Of a DNA stretch of 64,000 nt, positions 53,999 through 62,368 are shown piece after piece. Where the stretch lies: positions 1 to 64,000 of the forward strand of contig NZ_BMXR01000004.1 of the NCBI RefSeq assembly GCF_014651855.1, read 5' to 3'. The position numbers were made by a program, and so were the translations under genes. Source of the DNA: Saccharospirillum salsuginis (GTDB lineage: Bacteria > Pseudomonadota > Gammaproteobacteria > Pseudomonadales > Natronospirillaceae). Within the stretch, counting starts at the first letter, position 1; each line of letters opens with the position of its first letter. The notes under the pieces were generated by a model. It had not been told where the DNA came from. It searched no databases and saw only the letters and a list, made by a program, of their open reading frames with translations.

Positions 53999-55684
53999 AT
54001 GGCTGAGCCGCTCAAGATCCTGGTTGCCGATGACAACGAAACCGACCGGATGATCCTGAGGGCGATCGTCCAGCAGGAAGGTCACCGGGTCATCGAAGCG
54101 GCCAACGGTCGCGAAGCCGTCGAACGTTTTCTCGCGGATTCTCCCGACATCATCCTGATGGACGCGCTCATGCCCGTCATGGACGGGTTGCAGGCCAGCC
54201 GGGAAATCAAGGAGCGCGCCGGTGGCGACCTGGTGCCGATTATTTTCCTGACGTCCCTGCAGGACGCCCAGTCCCTGGCGGAATGTCTGGACAGCGGGGG
54301 CGACGACTTCATGTCGAAGCCCTACAACCGGGTTATTCTCAAGGCCAAGATCAAGGCGTTCAGCCGGATGCGGCTGATGCACGCGCAGCTTCAGGAGCAC
54401 AACCGCCAGATGCTGCTCGAACAGCAGGTCGCCAAAACCGTGTTCGACAACGTGGCTCACTCCGGTTGCCTGAACCTCGACAACATCCGCCACAGCCTAT
54501 CTCCTTTGGCTGTTTTCAACGGCGACACCGTCCTCGCCGAACGCAAACCCGACGGCGGCATGTTGCTCTTTCTCGGCGACTTCACCGGCCACGGCCTGCC
54601 GGCCGCCATCGGCGCCATGCCACTGGCGGAAATCTTCTACGGCATGACGTCGAAAGGCTTCTCGATGGAGGAAGTCCTGCGGGAGATCAACAGCCGGCTG
54701 CGCAAGATTCTGCCGGTGGGTGTCTTCTGCTGCGGCGCCATGGTCGAGCTGAATTTCTACGACAAGACCGCCCGCATCTGGGTCGGGGGCGTCCCCGATG
54801 TCTACCTGGTCCGCCACCGGACCGGCGATCTCGTCAAGATTCCCAGCACCAGTCTGCCGCTCGGCGTGCTCGACCCTCACGAATTCGATCCCACCGCCAG
54901 CGATCACAACATGGACGTCGGCGACCGGGTCTTTCTCTGGTCCGACGGCATCATCGAAAGCCACAACCCGATGGGAGAAATGTTCGGTGAAGCCCGTTTG
55001 GAGCAGCTGTTCGAGGAAACCGACAACCCCGACGACCTGTTCGACGACATCCTTTCCGCCGTCGACGCGTTCATCGGCAAGGGGAATCGCGACGACGACA
55101 TCACCCTGTGCACCGCCAAGATGGTCCACATCGACGACATCGGCATGCCCACGTTCGACACCAGCAAGGGGACCGTCGGCGGCCCCATGGACTGGGAAAT
55201 GTCGCTCGAACTGCGCGATCAAAGCCTGAAAGCCTTCAACCCCTTGCCATTAGTGCTCAATATCCTCATGGAGGTCGAAGGGTTGCGCGGTCTCAGCGGA
55301 CAGTTGTACACCCTGCTCGCCGAACTGTTCAATAATGCGCTCGATCATGGCATTCTGAGACTGGATTCACAGTTGAAAACCAATGCTCAGGGTTTCGCCG
55401 CCTACTACTTGGAGCGCGAACGCCGCCTGAACGACTTGGACGACGGCCGCATCAGCCTTCACATCCGGCATCGGCCGGTGGGCAAGGGCGGCGAACTGAG
55501 CCTGCGGATCTCGGACAGCGGTCCCGGCTTCGACCATCAACGGATGGTGTCGGGCATCGACGAGAACGGCGAATCCTACAGTGGGCGCGGCATCACGCTC
55601 GTGCACCAGCTGTGCGACCGCTTTGAATACCGGGATCGGGGCAATACCGTGGAAGCCACGGTGTGCTGGCCCAAGCAAAATTGA
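53999..55684 (+). CDS. hsbR: Receiver-PP2C phosphatase-kinase, HsbR-like
   Basis: A 561-residue three-domain switch. The receiver (1-120) has VADDNETDRMIL and the phospho-Asp D55 in IILMDALMPVMDG. The PP2C/SpoIIE-type phosphatase (about 165-375) has LLFLGDFTGHGLPAAIGAMPLAEIF and WSDGIIES. The C-terminal HATPase domain (about 400-560) has LLAELFNNALDHG, ISDSGPGFD and SGRGITLVHQLCDRFEYRD. In Pseudomonas HsbR, phosphotransfer from HptB sets whether it phosphorylates or dephosphorylates HsbA. The genes on both sides support the same role here. Confidence 0.92.
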   Translation: MAEPLKILVADDNETDRMILRAIVQQEGHRVIEAANGREAVERFLADSPDIILMDALMPVMDGLQASREIKERAGGDLVPIIFLTSLQDAQSLAECLDSGGDDFMSKPYNRVILKAKIKAFSRMRLMHAQLQEHNRQMLLEQQVAKTVFDNVAHSGCLNLDNIRHSLSPLAVFNGDTVLAERKPDGGMLLFLGDFTGHGLPAAIGAMPLAEIFYGMTSKGFSMEEVLREINSRLRKILPVGVFCCGAMVELNFYDKTARIWVGGVPDVYLVRHRTGDLVKIPSTSLPLGVLDPHEFDPTASDHNMDVGDRVFLWSDGIIESHNPMGEMFGEARLEQLFEETDNPDDLFDDILSAVDAFIGKGNRDDDITLCTAKMVHIDDIGMPTFDTSKGTVGGPMDWEMSLELRDQSLKAFNPLPLVLNILMEVEGLRGLSGQLYTLLAELFNNALDHGILRLDSQLKTNAQGFAAYYLERERRLNDLDDGRISLHIRHRPVGKGGELSLRISDSGPGFDHQRMVSGIDENGESYSGRGITLVHQLCDRFEYRDRGNTVEATVCWPKQN

Positions 55685-55757
55685 CGCGTACCTGAATAAA
55701 CGAACCTGTCGGGAAGCAACAGGCGAATTTGGTGGATGGATCTTGGAGTGGACTCTT

Positions 55758-56117
55758 ATGTCGGAACAGAATCCGGAACCGTCGGATCATTTGGATGAAG
55801 CGACCCTGAACGAATTGGAAGCGCTGCTGGAGGACGATTTCGTCGATCTGGTCGAAACCTTCCTCAAGGACGCCCAGGTTCGCTACGACGAGTTGGCGCA
55901 AACGGTAAAATCAACCGTGGCCGAGGACATCCGGCGAGCGGCGCACAGCTTCAAGGGCAGCAGTCTGAATGTCGGGGCAACCCGGTTGGCGGCTTTGTGC
56001 CGGGAGCTGGAAGACCATGCTCGAGAGGGACGGATCGTCTACGCCAAGGAGTTGCTGGAAAACATCCACCATGAAATGACTGTCGTCGACACACTGTTTC
56101 GTCAGCGTTATTTGTGA
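55758..56117 (+). CDS. hptB: Histidine phosphotransfer protein, HptB-like
   Basis: A 119-residue Hpt domain. The phosphorylatable H63 is in IRRAAHSFKGSSLNVGATRLAALC, the classical Hpt helix. The ATG before SEQNPEPSD has GGAG 9 bases upstream; the longer frame runs back into the hsbR end and is rejected. It would pass phosphate from hybrid kinases encoded elsewhere to the HsbR-like receiver. It completes the three-gene partner switch between fliJ and fliK. Confidence 0.9.
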   Translation: MSEQNPEPSDHLDEATLNELEALLEDDFVDLVETFLKDAQVRYDELAQTVKSTVAEDIRRAAHSFKGSSLNVGATRLAALCRELEDHAREGRIVYAKELLENIHHEMTVVDTLFRQRYL

Positions 56118-56150
56118 ACTGTTGCCTGTGGTCCGTACCCGACACAGTTT

Positions 56151-56257
56151 GTAGATTGGATTAGCCGAAGGCGTAATCCAACGTTAGTTCTTGAGGCTCT
56201 CATATCTACACGCGGGTTGGAGATGTTGGATTACGCCTTCGGCTAATCCAACCTACT
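56151..56257. repeat. REP-like inverted pair, family A, hptB-fliK gap
   Basis: Unit 1 starts GTAGATTGGATTAG and ends CGTAATCCAAC. Unit 2 is TGTTGGATTACG to CTAATCCAACCTAC. The GTAG heads face outwards and about 40 bases lie between. Loops read CCGAAGG and CCTTCGG. Confidence 0.85.
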
Positions 56258-56301
56258 GATTGTATTCCATCTGCGTTTTATTCACAGAAGCCTTCCCACA
56301 T

Positions 56302-56317
56302 TGGCCTGCCATTTGCT
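56302..56317 (+). promoter_or_regulatory. Sigma-54 promoter of fliK
   Basis: TGGCCTGCCATTTGCT has GG-N10-GC spacing and lies 39 bases before the chosen fliK ATG. Confidence 0.85.
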
Positions 56318-56356
56318 GAGACTCTCACATCATCAATGAATTGTGAGGCTGAGTGG

Positions 56357-57823
56357 ATGTTGTCCTTGCCCGGCTTGGAAAGCGTATCTCCGGTTGAAAC
56401 GACCCCGACCATAACCCCGGGACGTTTGTCCGAATCCTCTGAAACGTCCGCACCAAGCGGCTTTGGCGCCATACTGTCGAAGTACAGCCTGGCGGCTCGG
56501 TCGGCGGACGGAGAGGCGGTAAAGGAAGGGGTGACATTGCCGTTGCAAGCCGGGAGCGAGACCGCCAAGGGCCAGTTCTTGCCGCTTTTGCGGCAAGGGG
56601 AGGGCGCCGACAGCGCTCTGGACGTTTCGCCCACTGAATTGTTGGACGATCTCTCGCTGCGCCTCGAAGATCTGACCGAGACTATTGACCAGCTATTGGC
56701 CAAGGAAGCCAATGCCGATGGCGAAGGGCCGCTGAGCCAGTTCCTGAAGCAGGAGTTGGGGCTCGACCAGCAAAGCGTGGATCAGGTGATGCAGGCGCTG
56801 AAAAACTGGATCGAGAATCCGCCGGAAGTCGCCATGACCCCAGAACAACTGGAATCCATGGACCCCGAGGTTCTGAATCAGATCGAAGGCCTGTCGCGGC
56901 TGTTGGGCGACCTGGATCAGGAGTTGTCCCGTTGGCTGGCCGAGATCGATCCTGAACAAGCTCCCACCGTCGCACCGGATGGTGGACCTTCGCCGCTGGC
57001 GTCGCTGGCCGATATGTTCCCGGCCGAGATGCGCCGCCTGGGCGAAGGCAAACCGGAGGGTGATTCGAAAGAACCGCCATCGCCGGCTCGATTTATCGCC
57101 CGGACTCTGCAAACAGTACTGAATTCCGCGACCAACGGCAGTCTGCCGTCTTCGCCGGACATGAGTCGTCCGGAGTTGGCCTTGCTGACCACCGGTGCCA
57201 GTCAGCCGTCCAATGACGTATCCTTCAATAACACTCTGCTGGATATGGCGCGAGCGACCTTTGCCCGTAAAGCCGGAGCCGAGTCGGAGTCGCCCATGCA
57301 GCTGGCCTCGCTCTCGGACGCGGCTGATACCGCAGTGCTGGAGGCCAAGGGGTTGGCCCAGAAACCGGATTTGACCGGAGTGGATCGGGGGCTGATGCGA
57401 GCGGTGGAACGACCGGTCATGGCCAATGAGATGGGCCGACAACTGGGCGAACGGGTGTTGATGATGGCGCGCGGTGAGATCAAGCAGGCCTCGATCCGGC
57501 TGGATCCGCCCGAGCTGGGCATGATGGACATTAAAATCTCCGTTCAGAACGACCAGACCCAGGTCCAGATCGTGGTGCAGAATCCGCAGGTTCGTGAAGC
57601 CTTGGAGAGCCAAAGCGCCAAGTTGCGGGAATTCCTGGAGCAACAGGGGCTGTCGCTGGACAATCTCGATGTGCGCGAGGAGTCCCGGGGCCAGAGCGAC
57701 GGCGATGAGTCGGGAGATGGCGACGGTCGGGATTCATCCGGCGAGCCCGGCTCTGGCCTGGCCGACGAAGGAGGTGAGCCGTTGCGTCAATGGCGGCAGG
57801 GATTGGTGGACGATTTTGTCTGA
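56357..57823 (+). CDS. fliK: Hook-length control protein FliK
   Basis: A 488-residue molecular ruler and export-specificity switch acting on FlhB. The N-terminal two thirds are low in conservation and acidic. The C-terminal substrate-switch domain has RVLMMARGEIKQASIRLDPPELGMMDIKISVQN, VQIVVQNPQVREALESQSAKLREFLEQQGLSLDNLDV. The start before LSLPGLESVSP has upstream GAGG and good distance from the sigma-54 site; an ATG 21 bases earlier lacks a ribosome site. Length is usual for this group although the hook subunit is giant. Confidence 0.93.
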   Translation: MLSLPGLESVSPVETTPTITPGRLSESSETSAPSGFGAILSKYSLAARSADGEAVKEGVTLPLQAGSETAKGQFLPLLRQGEGADSALDVSPTELLDDLSLRLEDLTETIDQLLAKEANADGEGPLSQFLKQELGLDQQSVDQVMQALKNWIENPPEVAMTPEQLESMDPEVLNQIEGLSRLLGDLDQELSRWLAEIDPEQAPTVAPDGGPSPLASLADMFPAEMRRLGEGKPEGDSKEPPSPARFIARTLQTVLNSATNGSLPSSPDMSRPELALLTTGASQPSNDVSFNNTLLDMARATFARKAGAESESPMQLASLSDAADTAVLEAKGLAQKPDLTGVDRGLMRAVERPVMANEMGRQLGERVLMMARGEIKQASIRLDPPELGMMDIKISVQNDQTQVQIVVQNPQVREALESQSAKLREFLEQQGLSLDNLDVREESRGQSDGDESGDGDGRDSSGEPGSGLADEGGEPLRQWRQGLVDDFV

Positions 57824-57892
57824 TCGAATCCCGGTTGGCTAGACTGTATGCGGGTCAGCGACGCGAACCGCGGCTGTTCAATCTGAACAATC

Positions 57893-57908
57893 TGGCGCAT
57901 CCTTTGCA
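57893..57908 (+). promoter_or_regulatory. Sigma-54 promoter of fliLMNOPQR-flhB
   Basis: TGGCGCATCCTTTGCA has GG-N10-GC spacing, 29 bases before the fliL ATG. Confidence 0.85.
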
Positions 57909-57937
57909 GTACTGAATTCAAACGACGGAAGACAGGC

Positions 57938-58462
57938 ATGGCGGAAGACGACGAACAGGTCGAAAACGAGTCGGGGGAATCGGCCCGCTCCAAGTTGAAG
58001 AGCATGGTGATGATCGCGGGCGGCGGTATCCTGATCGCCTCCCTGTCCATCGGCGGTACCCTGTTTTTTCTGAGCCGGGGTGATGATTCGATGGCCGGAG
58101 ACGAGGAGATGTCGGAAGAATCCGCCGAGGAGGCGCCCCAGGGGCCGGCCATGTACCTGGCCATGCAGCCCGCTTTCATCGTCAACTATACTGTCGGGGC
58201 GCGAACACGGTTTCTGCAGCTAGAACTGAGTTTGATGACGCGGGACGGGGCGGCCATCGATGCCGCTAATGCCCATATGCCGCTGATTCGGGATCGGCTG
58301 CTCGAAGTGTTGGCGCAGCAGGATTATCAAAGCCTGCAAACGGCCGAAGGAAAGGAACAGCTGGTCGGTGAGCTGACCCAGGCTGTGCAAACCATCATGC
58401 AGGACAAAATCGGACGCCCCGGTATTGAAACGGTGCTGTTCCGCAGTTTCGTGATGCAATAG
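57938..58462 (+). CDS. fliL: Flagellar basal body-associated protein FliL
   Basis: A 174-residue inner-membrane protein near the stators. A short acidic cytoplasmic N-terminus precedes one TM (about 24-46: MVMIAGGGILIASLSIGGTLFF) and an acidic linker. The periplasmic FliL domain has AFIVNYTVGARTRFLQLELSLMTRD and IRDRLLEVLAQQDYQSL. It heads the fliLMNOPQR-flhB run. Confidence 0.95.
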   Translation: MAEDDEQVENESGESARSKLKSMVMIAGGGILIASLSIGGTLFFLSRGDDSMAGDEEMSEESAEEAPQGPAMYLAMQPAFIVNYTVGARTRFLQLELSLMTRDGAAIDAANAHMPLIRDRLLEVLAQQDYQSLQTAEGKEQLVGELTQAVQTIMQDKIGRPGIETVLFRSFVMQ

Positions 58463-58470
58463 GTGTAATC

Positions 58471-59559
58471 GTGCAGGACTTACTGTCACAAGACGAAATC
58501 GATGCGCTCCTTCACGGGATCGATGACGGTGCTGTCGAGGAGGAGGATTCCGGCGACGAAACCGGGGTCAAATCCTATGACCTGACGAGTCAGGATCGCA
58601 TCGTTCGCGGGCGCATGCCCACCCTGGAAATGATCAACGAGCGTTTTGCCCGTTACACCCGCATTTCCATGTTCAATTTCCTGCGCCGCAGCGCCGATGT
58701 GGCCACCGGCGGCATCCAGATTCTGAAATTCGGCGAGTACGTCCACACGCTCTATGTCCCGACCAGTCTCAACCTGGTGAAAGTTCGACCTTTGCGCGGC
58801 ACGGCCCTGTTCATCCTCGACGCCAAACTGGTGTTCAAGTTGGTCGATAATTTCTTCGGCGGCGACGGACGCCACGCCAAGATCGAGGGCCGCGAATTCA
58901 CACCGACCGAGATTCGGGTCGTGCAAATGGTGCTGTCTCAGGTGTTCGAGGACATGAAGGAGGCCTGGGGCGCGGTACTGGATGTCGATTTCGAATACGT
59001 CTCCAGCGAAGTCAACCCGGCCATGGCCAACATCGTCTCGCCGAGCGAAGTGGTGGTGGTCAGCACCTTTCATGTCGAGCTGGATGGTGGCGGCGGCGAT
59101 CTGCACGTCACCATGCCGTACTCGATGATCGAACCGGTGCGTGAAGTGCTCGACGCCGGGGTGCAGAGCGATGTCGACGAAATCGACGATCGCTGGGTCG
59201 AATCACTGCGGCACGATATCCTGCGCGCCAAGGTGCCCGTGAACGCCAAGGTGGTGGAACGCGAGATCAAGCTGCGCGATCTGGTCGATCTCGAGCCCGG
59301 AGACATTATTCCGGTGGAGTTGCCGGAAGCCATCACCCTGACAGCCAACAAGGTGCCCCTGTTTGAATGCAAACTGGGTCAGTCGGGCGAGAACCTGGCA
59401 TTGAAAGTGCTCCAACCGGTGAAGAAGAACGGCCGGGAAGTGGGCGATCTGAAATCCCGTTTGCTGGGCCAGCGCCGTAAGAAGCGCGAAGAACATGCCG
59501 TCGAGGCGATTAGTCAGGCGGTCCAGCAAGAGAAAGAGGAGAAACAGGACAATGAGTGA
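58471..59559 (+). CDS. fliM: Motor switch protein FliM
   Basis: A 362-residue C-ring protein starting with GTG, with AGGTG 6 bases upstream. The N-terminal CheY-P-binding peptide is DLLSQDEIDALLHG. Other motifs are RIVRGRMPTLEMINERFARYTRISMFNFLRRSADV and VQMVLSQVFEDMKEAW. The C-terminal FliN-like domain has LRDLVDLEPGDIIPVELPE. The tail is basic then acidic. It overlaps fliN by 8 bases. Confidence 0.97.
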   Translation: MQDLLSQDEIDALLHGIDDGAVEEEDSGDETGVKSYDLTSQDRIVRGRMPTLEMINERFARYTRISMFNFLRRSADVATGGIQILKFGEYVHTLYVPTSLNLVKVRPLRGTALFILDAKLVFKLVDNFFGGDGRHAKIEGREFTPTEIRVVQMVLSQVFEDMKEAWGAVLDVDFEYVSSEVNPAMANIVSPSEVVVVSTFHVELDGGGGDLHVTMPYSMIEPVREVLDAGVQSDVDEIDDRWVESLRHDILRAKVPVNAKVVEREIKLRDLVDLEPGDIIPVELPEAITLTANKVPLFECKLGQSGENLALKVLQPVKKNGREVGDLKSRLLGQRRKKREEHAVEAISQAVQQEKEEKQDNE

Positions 59560-60028
59560 CAACGAGCGCCCCGAAGACGAGCAAAACGAAAACGCATCCA
59601 CGGATGCCGAGACTTCACAGGACGACGAAGCCCTGGCCGAAGAGTGGGCCGCGGCCATGGCGGAGTCCGGCGATGATGAAAGCGACGATGAGGATGACGC
59701 CGACGATACGGCGCGTGCGCCACTGGAAGAGTTCGGCGGACCGAGCGGTTTCGACTCCCAGGGCGACACACCCAACATGGATGTTATTCTCGACATCCCG
59801 GTGACCATTTCCATGGAAGTGGGCAATACCCAGATCCCGATTCGCAACCTGTTGCAATTGAACCAGGGCAGCGTGATCGAGCTCGACCGCCTGGCCGGTG
59901 AACCCCTGGATGTTCTGGTCAATGGCACCCTCATCGCCCATGGCGAGGTGGTGATGGTTAACGAAAAATTCGGCATTCGACTGACCGATGTTGTGAGTCA
60001 GCAGGAACGCATCCAGCGATTGAGATAG
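59552..60028 (+). CDS. fliN: Motor switch protein FliN
   Basis: A 158-residue C-ring protein. The first 75 residues are strongly acidic and disordered (GDDESDDEDDADDT). The conserved SpoA domain has VILDIPVTISMEVGNTQIPIRNLLQLNQGSVIELDRLAGEPLDVLVNGTLIAHGEVVMVNEKFGIRLTDV split over about 85-155. The ATG lies inside the fliM end. Confidence 0.96.
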   Translation: MSDNERPEDEQNENASTDAETSQDDEALAEEWAAAMAESGDDESDDEDDADDTARAPLEEFGGPSGFDSQGDTPNMDVILDIPVTISMEVGNTQIPIRNLLQLNQGSVIELDRLAGEPLDVLVNGTLIAHGEVVMVNEKFGIRLTDVVSQQERIQRLR

Positions 60029-60049
60029 CGACCCATTGAGAGAGACTCC

Positions 60050-60538
60050 GTGCTTTTTGACACCCGAACCAAAAAATTGACAGGGCAACTGATCGCCTGG
60101 CCGGCATTGCTTCTGGCAACGCCCGTCGCGCTCGCCCAAAGCCCGGCACCAGGCGGCCAGTCCGACTATATGAAGCTCGGTCTGACCCTGGTTTTCATTA
60201 TTGGCCTTATCTTTGCGTGTGGCTGGTTAGTACGACGAATGGCTGGCGGTGCGGGCTTCAACCACCGTCACATCAAGGTACTGTCGGTCATGCCACTGGG
60301 CACCCGGGAGAAACTGATGCTGGTCAAGGCGGCCGATGAATACCTCCTGCTGGGGGTTACGCCGAACGGCATCACCACCTTGCATCGCTACGACGAGCCG
60401 ATCGATATCGGGGAAAACACCGTCGCCAGCCCATTCGCCGATCGGATGAAAGGTTTATTGAAAGGGCTGGATAGTGATCCGCTGGCGAAACACAAGCACT
60501 CACCCAAGCAAGACTCCAATACCGACAAGAACGGCTAG
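60050..60538 (+). CDS. fliO: Flagellar biosynthesis protein FliO
   Basis: A 162-residue assembly factor for the FliP export gate. It starts at GTG with GAGAGA upstream. A cleavable or anchoring hydrophobic stretch comes first ([17 protein letters not shown]), then TM at about 44-63 ([19 protein letters not shown]). The cytoplasmic domain has [34 protein letters not shown]. Its 3' end overlaps fliP by 65 bases. Confidence 0.9.
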   Translation: MLFDTRTKKLTGQLIAWPALLLATPVALAQSPAPGGQSDYMKLGLTLVFIIGLIFACGWLVRRMAGGAGFNHRHIKVLSVMPLGTREKLMLVKAADEYLLLGVTPNGITTLHRYDEPIDIGENTVASPFADRMKGLLKGLDSDPLAKHKHSPKQDSNTDKNG

Positions 60539-61280
60539 ACGTTCTTTCCTGTTCCTGTTCGCTCTGGTCCCGGTGATCCTCTTCGCCGGGCTGGTCGAAG
60601 CCCAGGGCATCCCCGCCATCACCATCACCTCGGACGGCAACGGTGGCCAGCGCTATTCGGTGACGCTGCAGATCCTCGCGATCATGACGGCGCTGACTTT
60701 CATTCCGGCGGCGCTGATGATGATGACCAGTTTTACCCGCATCATCGTGGTGTTCGCCATTCTCCGGCAGGCCATCGGTTTGCAGCAGACACCGTCGAAC
60801 CAGATGCTCATCGGCCTGGCCTTGTTTCTGACCTTTTTCATCATGTCTCCGGTGTTGAACGAGGTGAACGAGCAGGCGATTCAGCCCTACATCAACGAAG
60901 ACATCCTGCCCCGGGAAGCCATCGATCGGGCCGTCAGTCCGATGCGGCGCTTCATGCTGGCGCAAACCCGGGAGGATGATCTGGGGTTGTTTATTCGTCT
61001 GGCCGATGAGGAAGGGCAGATCGAAACGCCGGAGGACACGCCGTTGAATATCCTGATACCGGCGTTCGTCACCAGTGAGCTGAAGACGGCGTTTCAGATC
61101 GGCTTTCTGTTGTTCATTCCTTTTCTGATCATCGACCTGGTGGTCGCTTCGGTGCTGATGGCCATGGGTATGATGATGCTGTCCCCTATCATCATTTCCT
61201 TGCCGTTCAAAATCATGCTGTTCGTACTCGTCGACGGCTGGGCCATGATCATGGGCTCGGTTGCTTCGAGTTTCGCCTAG
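60474..61280 (+). CDS. fliP: Flagellar export gate protein FliP
   Basis: A 268-residue export pore subunit. The only in-frame start before the signal peptide is a GTG at 60474 with AAAGGG 7 bases upstream, inside fliO. A hydrophobic signal ([19 protein letters not shown]) follows after about 23 residues. Core motifs are [59 protein letters not shown] longer N-terminus than usual (about 20 extra polar residues) and a long gene overlap are unusual but consistent with a real start. Confidence 0.92.
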   Translation: MIRWRNTSTHPSKTPIPTRTARRSFLFLFALVPVILFAGLVEAQGIPAITITSDGNGGQRYSVTLQILAIMTALTFIPAALMMMTSFTRIIVVFAILRQAIGLQQTPSNQMLIGLALFLTFFIMSPVLNEVNEQAIQPYINEDILPREAIDRAVSPMRRFMLAQTREDDLGLFIRLADEEGQIETPEDTPLNILIPAFVTSELKTAFQIGFLLFIPFLIIDLVVASVLMAMGMMMLSPIIISLPFKIMLFVLVDGWAMIMGSVASSFA

Positions 61281-61293
61281 GAGGACGCAGACT

Positions 61294-61563
61294 ATGGAAG
61301 CCGCCAACATCGCGGACCTGTTTTCCGAAGCGCTGTTCATCGTCGTCATGATCGTGACCATCATCATCGGCCCCAGCTTGCTGGCCGGTCTGGTGGTGGC
61401 GACCTTTCAGGCCGCCACCCAGATCAACGAGCAAACACTGAGTTTTTTGCCCCGCCTGCTGATCACATTGATGATGATGATATTCGCCGGCCCCTGGATT
61501 GTCGGCAAGGTGGTGGATTTTACCCGACAATTGATGTTGAACATTCCCATATTGATCGGGTGA
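61294..61563 (+). CDS. fliQ: Flagellar export gate protein FliQ
   Basis: An 89-residue two-TM subunit. The ATG before EAANIADLF has AGGAGG 9 bases upstream. TM1 is LFIVVMIVTIIIGPSLLAGLVVA, followed by FQAATQINEQTLSFLPRLL and TM2 ITLMMMIFAGPWIVGKVVDF. Typical length. Confidence 0.96.
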   Translation: MEAANIADLFSEALFIVVMIVTIIIGPSLLAGLVVATFQAATQINEQTLSFLPRLLITLMMMIFAGPWIVGKVVDFTRQLMLNIPILIG

Positions 61564-61571
61564 CCCTCTGA

Positions 61572-62345
61572 ATGGAAATATCCGACGCGCAAATCGCCAG
61601 CTGGGTCAGCCATTTCATGTGGCCATTCTTTCGCATCGGCGCCTTTCTGATGATCGTGCCGGTGCTGGGTGCCCAGGTCGTACCGACGCGCGTCCGTCTG
61701 GGTCTGGCCTTTATGATGACCATCGCGGTGTCACCCCTTTTACCGCCGATGCCGGTCATCGAGGTGACGGGTATGGAGAGTCTGGTCATCATCGCCCAGC
61801 AGGTGCTGATTGGTCTGACGCTCGGCTACATCGTGCTTACCATCCTCCAGGTCTTCATCCTCGCCGGTCAGACCATCTCCATGCAGATGGGGCTGGGGTT
61901 CGCATCCATGGTCGACCCGGCGAACGGCATTTCCGTGGCCGTGCTCAGTCAGTGGTACCAGGTATTGGTGACCCTGGTGTTTCTGGCCATCAATGGCCAT
62001 CTGGTCGTGATCGAAGTCATGGCCGAATCGTTCTCGATCATGCCGGTCGGCCCGGTCAGCTTCAGCCGGGAAAGCTTCATGGCCGTCGCCGAATTCGGAG
62101 CCTGGCTGTTTCAGGCCTCGCTGATGCTGGCCCTGCCGGCCATTTCGGCGCTGCTGCTGGTCAACCTGACGTTCGGCATCATGACCCGCGCCGCGCCGCA
62201 GTTGAACGTTTTCGTGCTCGGCTTTCCGATCACCATGCTGGCCGGTCTGGTCATCGTCTGGGCCAGCTATTGGGCCGCCTTTCCGATGGTCCAGGAACTG
62301 CTGAACGAACACGTGCGCTTTATGCGCGAATTGCTGCTTAACTGA
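61572..62345 (+). CDS. fliR: Flagellar export gate protein FliR
   Basis: A 257-residue multi-span subunit of the export gate. Typical stretches include FFRIGAFLMIVPVLGAQVVPTRVRLGLAF, GQTISMQMGLGFASMVDPANGISVAVLSQWYQVL and LTFGIMTRAAPQLNVFVLGFPITMLAGL. Normal length. Confidence 0.96.
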   Translation: MEISDAQIASWVSHFMWPFFRIGAFLMIVPVLGAQVVPTRVRLGLAFMMTIAVSPLLPPMPVIEVTGMESLVIIAQQVLIGLTLGYIVLTILQVFILAGQTISMQMGLGFASMVDPANGISVAVLSQWYQVLVTLVFLAINGHLVVIEVMAESFSIMPVGPVSFSRESFMAVAEFGAWLFQASLMLALPAISALLLVNLTFGIMTRAAPQLNVFVLGFPITMLAGLVIVWASYWAAFPMVQELLNEHVRFMRELLLN

Positions 62346-62368
62346 GGCTTAACTGAGGAGAGTGCATC

